Shown here: positions 63,561 through 64,000 of the stretch, piece by piece
Layout of the letters: each line of letters begins with the position of its first letter
How positions within the stretch are numbered: the stretch's first letter is position 1
NCBI RefSeq assembly: GCF_009696005.1
Contig: NZ_VUMV01000004.1
Coordinates: forward strand, 206,012 to 270,011
Length of the DNA: 64,000 bases
Reading direction: 5' to 3'
DNA from: Bilifractor porci
Lineage (GTDB): Bacteria > Bacillota > Clostridia > Lachnospirales > Lachnospiraceae
Made by a program: the position numbers and the translations under genes
Notes under the pieces: generated by a model
The model's input: only the letters and a program-made list of their open reading frames with translations
Databases searched by the model: none
Told to the model about the DNA's origin: nothing

Positions 63561-64000
63561 TCATTTACCCTCCACGCCGCTAATAGATTTGCCCTACGGT
63601 GAGTAAACTCCCCGCGGACAAATCCATTGCGACTGGACCTCTTGTTCATGTATAAGTCCTCCGCGCTGCTCCGTTGCCTTCTGCAACTCCCGCATCGCTA
63701 ACAAGCATTCGCATTTCCGCCGTGTTTCTCACGGCTTCATGCTCATTCTTGTTGTCGTCGCTATTGTCTTTGCCCTACGGTGAGTAAACTCCCCGCGGGC
63801 AAATCCATTGCGACTGGACCTCTTGTTCATGTATAAGTCCTCCGCGCTGCTCCGTTGCCTTCTGCAACTCCCGCATCGCTAACAAGCATTCGCATTTCCG
63901 CCGTGTTTCTCACGGCTTCATGCTCATTCTTGTTGTCGTCGCTATTGTCTTTGCCCTACGGTGAGTAAACTCCCCGCGGGCAAATCCATTGCGACTGGAC
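63561..64000. other. Right-end non-coding region
   Basis: Beyond the esterase leader this is entirely filled by the 181-bp repeats from 63591 to the window edge; no gene. Confidence 0.7.
63591..64000. repeat. 181-bp tandem direct repeat, at least 2.3 units
   Basis: Units begin at 63591, 63772 and 63953 with GCCCTACGGTGAGTAAACTC; the third is cut by the window edge. Units 1 and 2 differ at a single base (a/g at about 63618). Each unit has a GCCGTG-AGAAA-CACGGC hairpin and a stem of TTTGCCC with GGGCAAA flanking CCGCGGGGAGTTTACTCACC (minus strand). As 181 is not a multiple of 3, it is not a repeated protein. Confidence 0.9.

Noticed and set aside
63591..64000. CRISPR array at the right end
   Set aside because: The 181-bp period with no variable spacers between repeats does not fit a CRISPR array; these are plain tandem repeats.

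Overview
The window looks like a chromosomal segment of a moderately GC-rich clostridial Firmicute, most likely of the Lachnospiraceae type. The basis is the gene set: PolC-type replicative polymerase, PrkC-Stp pair, single-chain glycyl-tRNA synthetase, class III fructose bisphosphatase, CoaX, DUF3048 lipoprotein, meso-DAP-type MurE, and strong AGGAGG ribosome sites. I see no rRNA, tRNA, CRISPR array, transposase or prophage. Nearly all genes lie on the minus strand; only seven (5988-7854, 10328-12359, 38553-39344, 59415-60449) are on the plus strand.

Layout. 1-10000 is an accessory catabolic region. It has three uroporphyrinogen-decarboxylase/MtaA-superfamily enzymes, an SLC13-type anion transporter cut by the left edge, a GPH-type sugar/cation symporter and a PucR-type regulator, interrupted by a plus-strand pair (membrane protein and arylamine N-acetyltransferase). 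10300-12400 holds plus-strand genes for a DUF218 membrane protein, an SPFH protein and an Arc-like small protein. 12434-28000 is a conserved housekeeping block, transcribed leftward in the order murE-priA-def-fmt-Zn peptidase-rsmB-rlmN-stp-prkC-rsgA-rpe-thiN, followed by a Lon-like ATPase. 28250-38170 holds a GH18 protein, a carbamate kinase-like protein, glyS, a lipoprotein, purA, purB and a polar amino acid ABC transporter. 38553-52623 holds a formate/nitrite channel, ABC-F protein, alr, two small conserved genes, fbp, polC, ispG and folA. 52757-61650 holds a DUF3048 lipoprotein, purine permease, mscL, DUF951, sirtuin, class B sortase, coaX, DAHP synthase and a Xer recombinase. The right end has a small membrane protein, a pectin acetylesterase-family enzyme and a 181-bp tandem repeat running off the edge.

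The most notable signals are non-coding. (1) A 35-bp module, TGCGGATT-N21-TATACT, has identical geometry upstream of the first URO-D-family gene and of the GPH transporter, and copies of its box lie upstream of the other two URO-D-family genes, suggesting one regulon, perhaps under the PucR protein encoded between them. (2) A ~154-nt multi-hairpin element closed by a perfect 9-bp terminal stem lies in the purine permease leader. (3) A 41-nt dispersed element occurs in the leaders of the GPH transporter and glyS. (4) Mutually exclusive hairpins can hide the ribosome site of the DUF218 gene. (5) The 181-bp tandem repeats are almost identical to each other. None of these calls could be tested by database search or folding here; all assignments rest on reading motifs.
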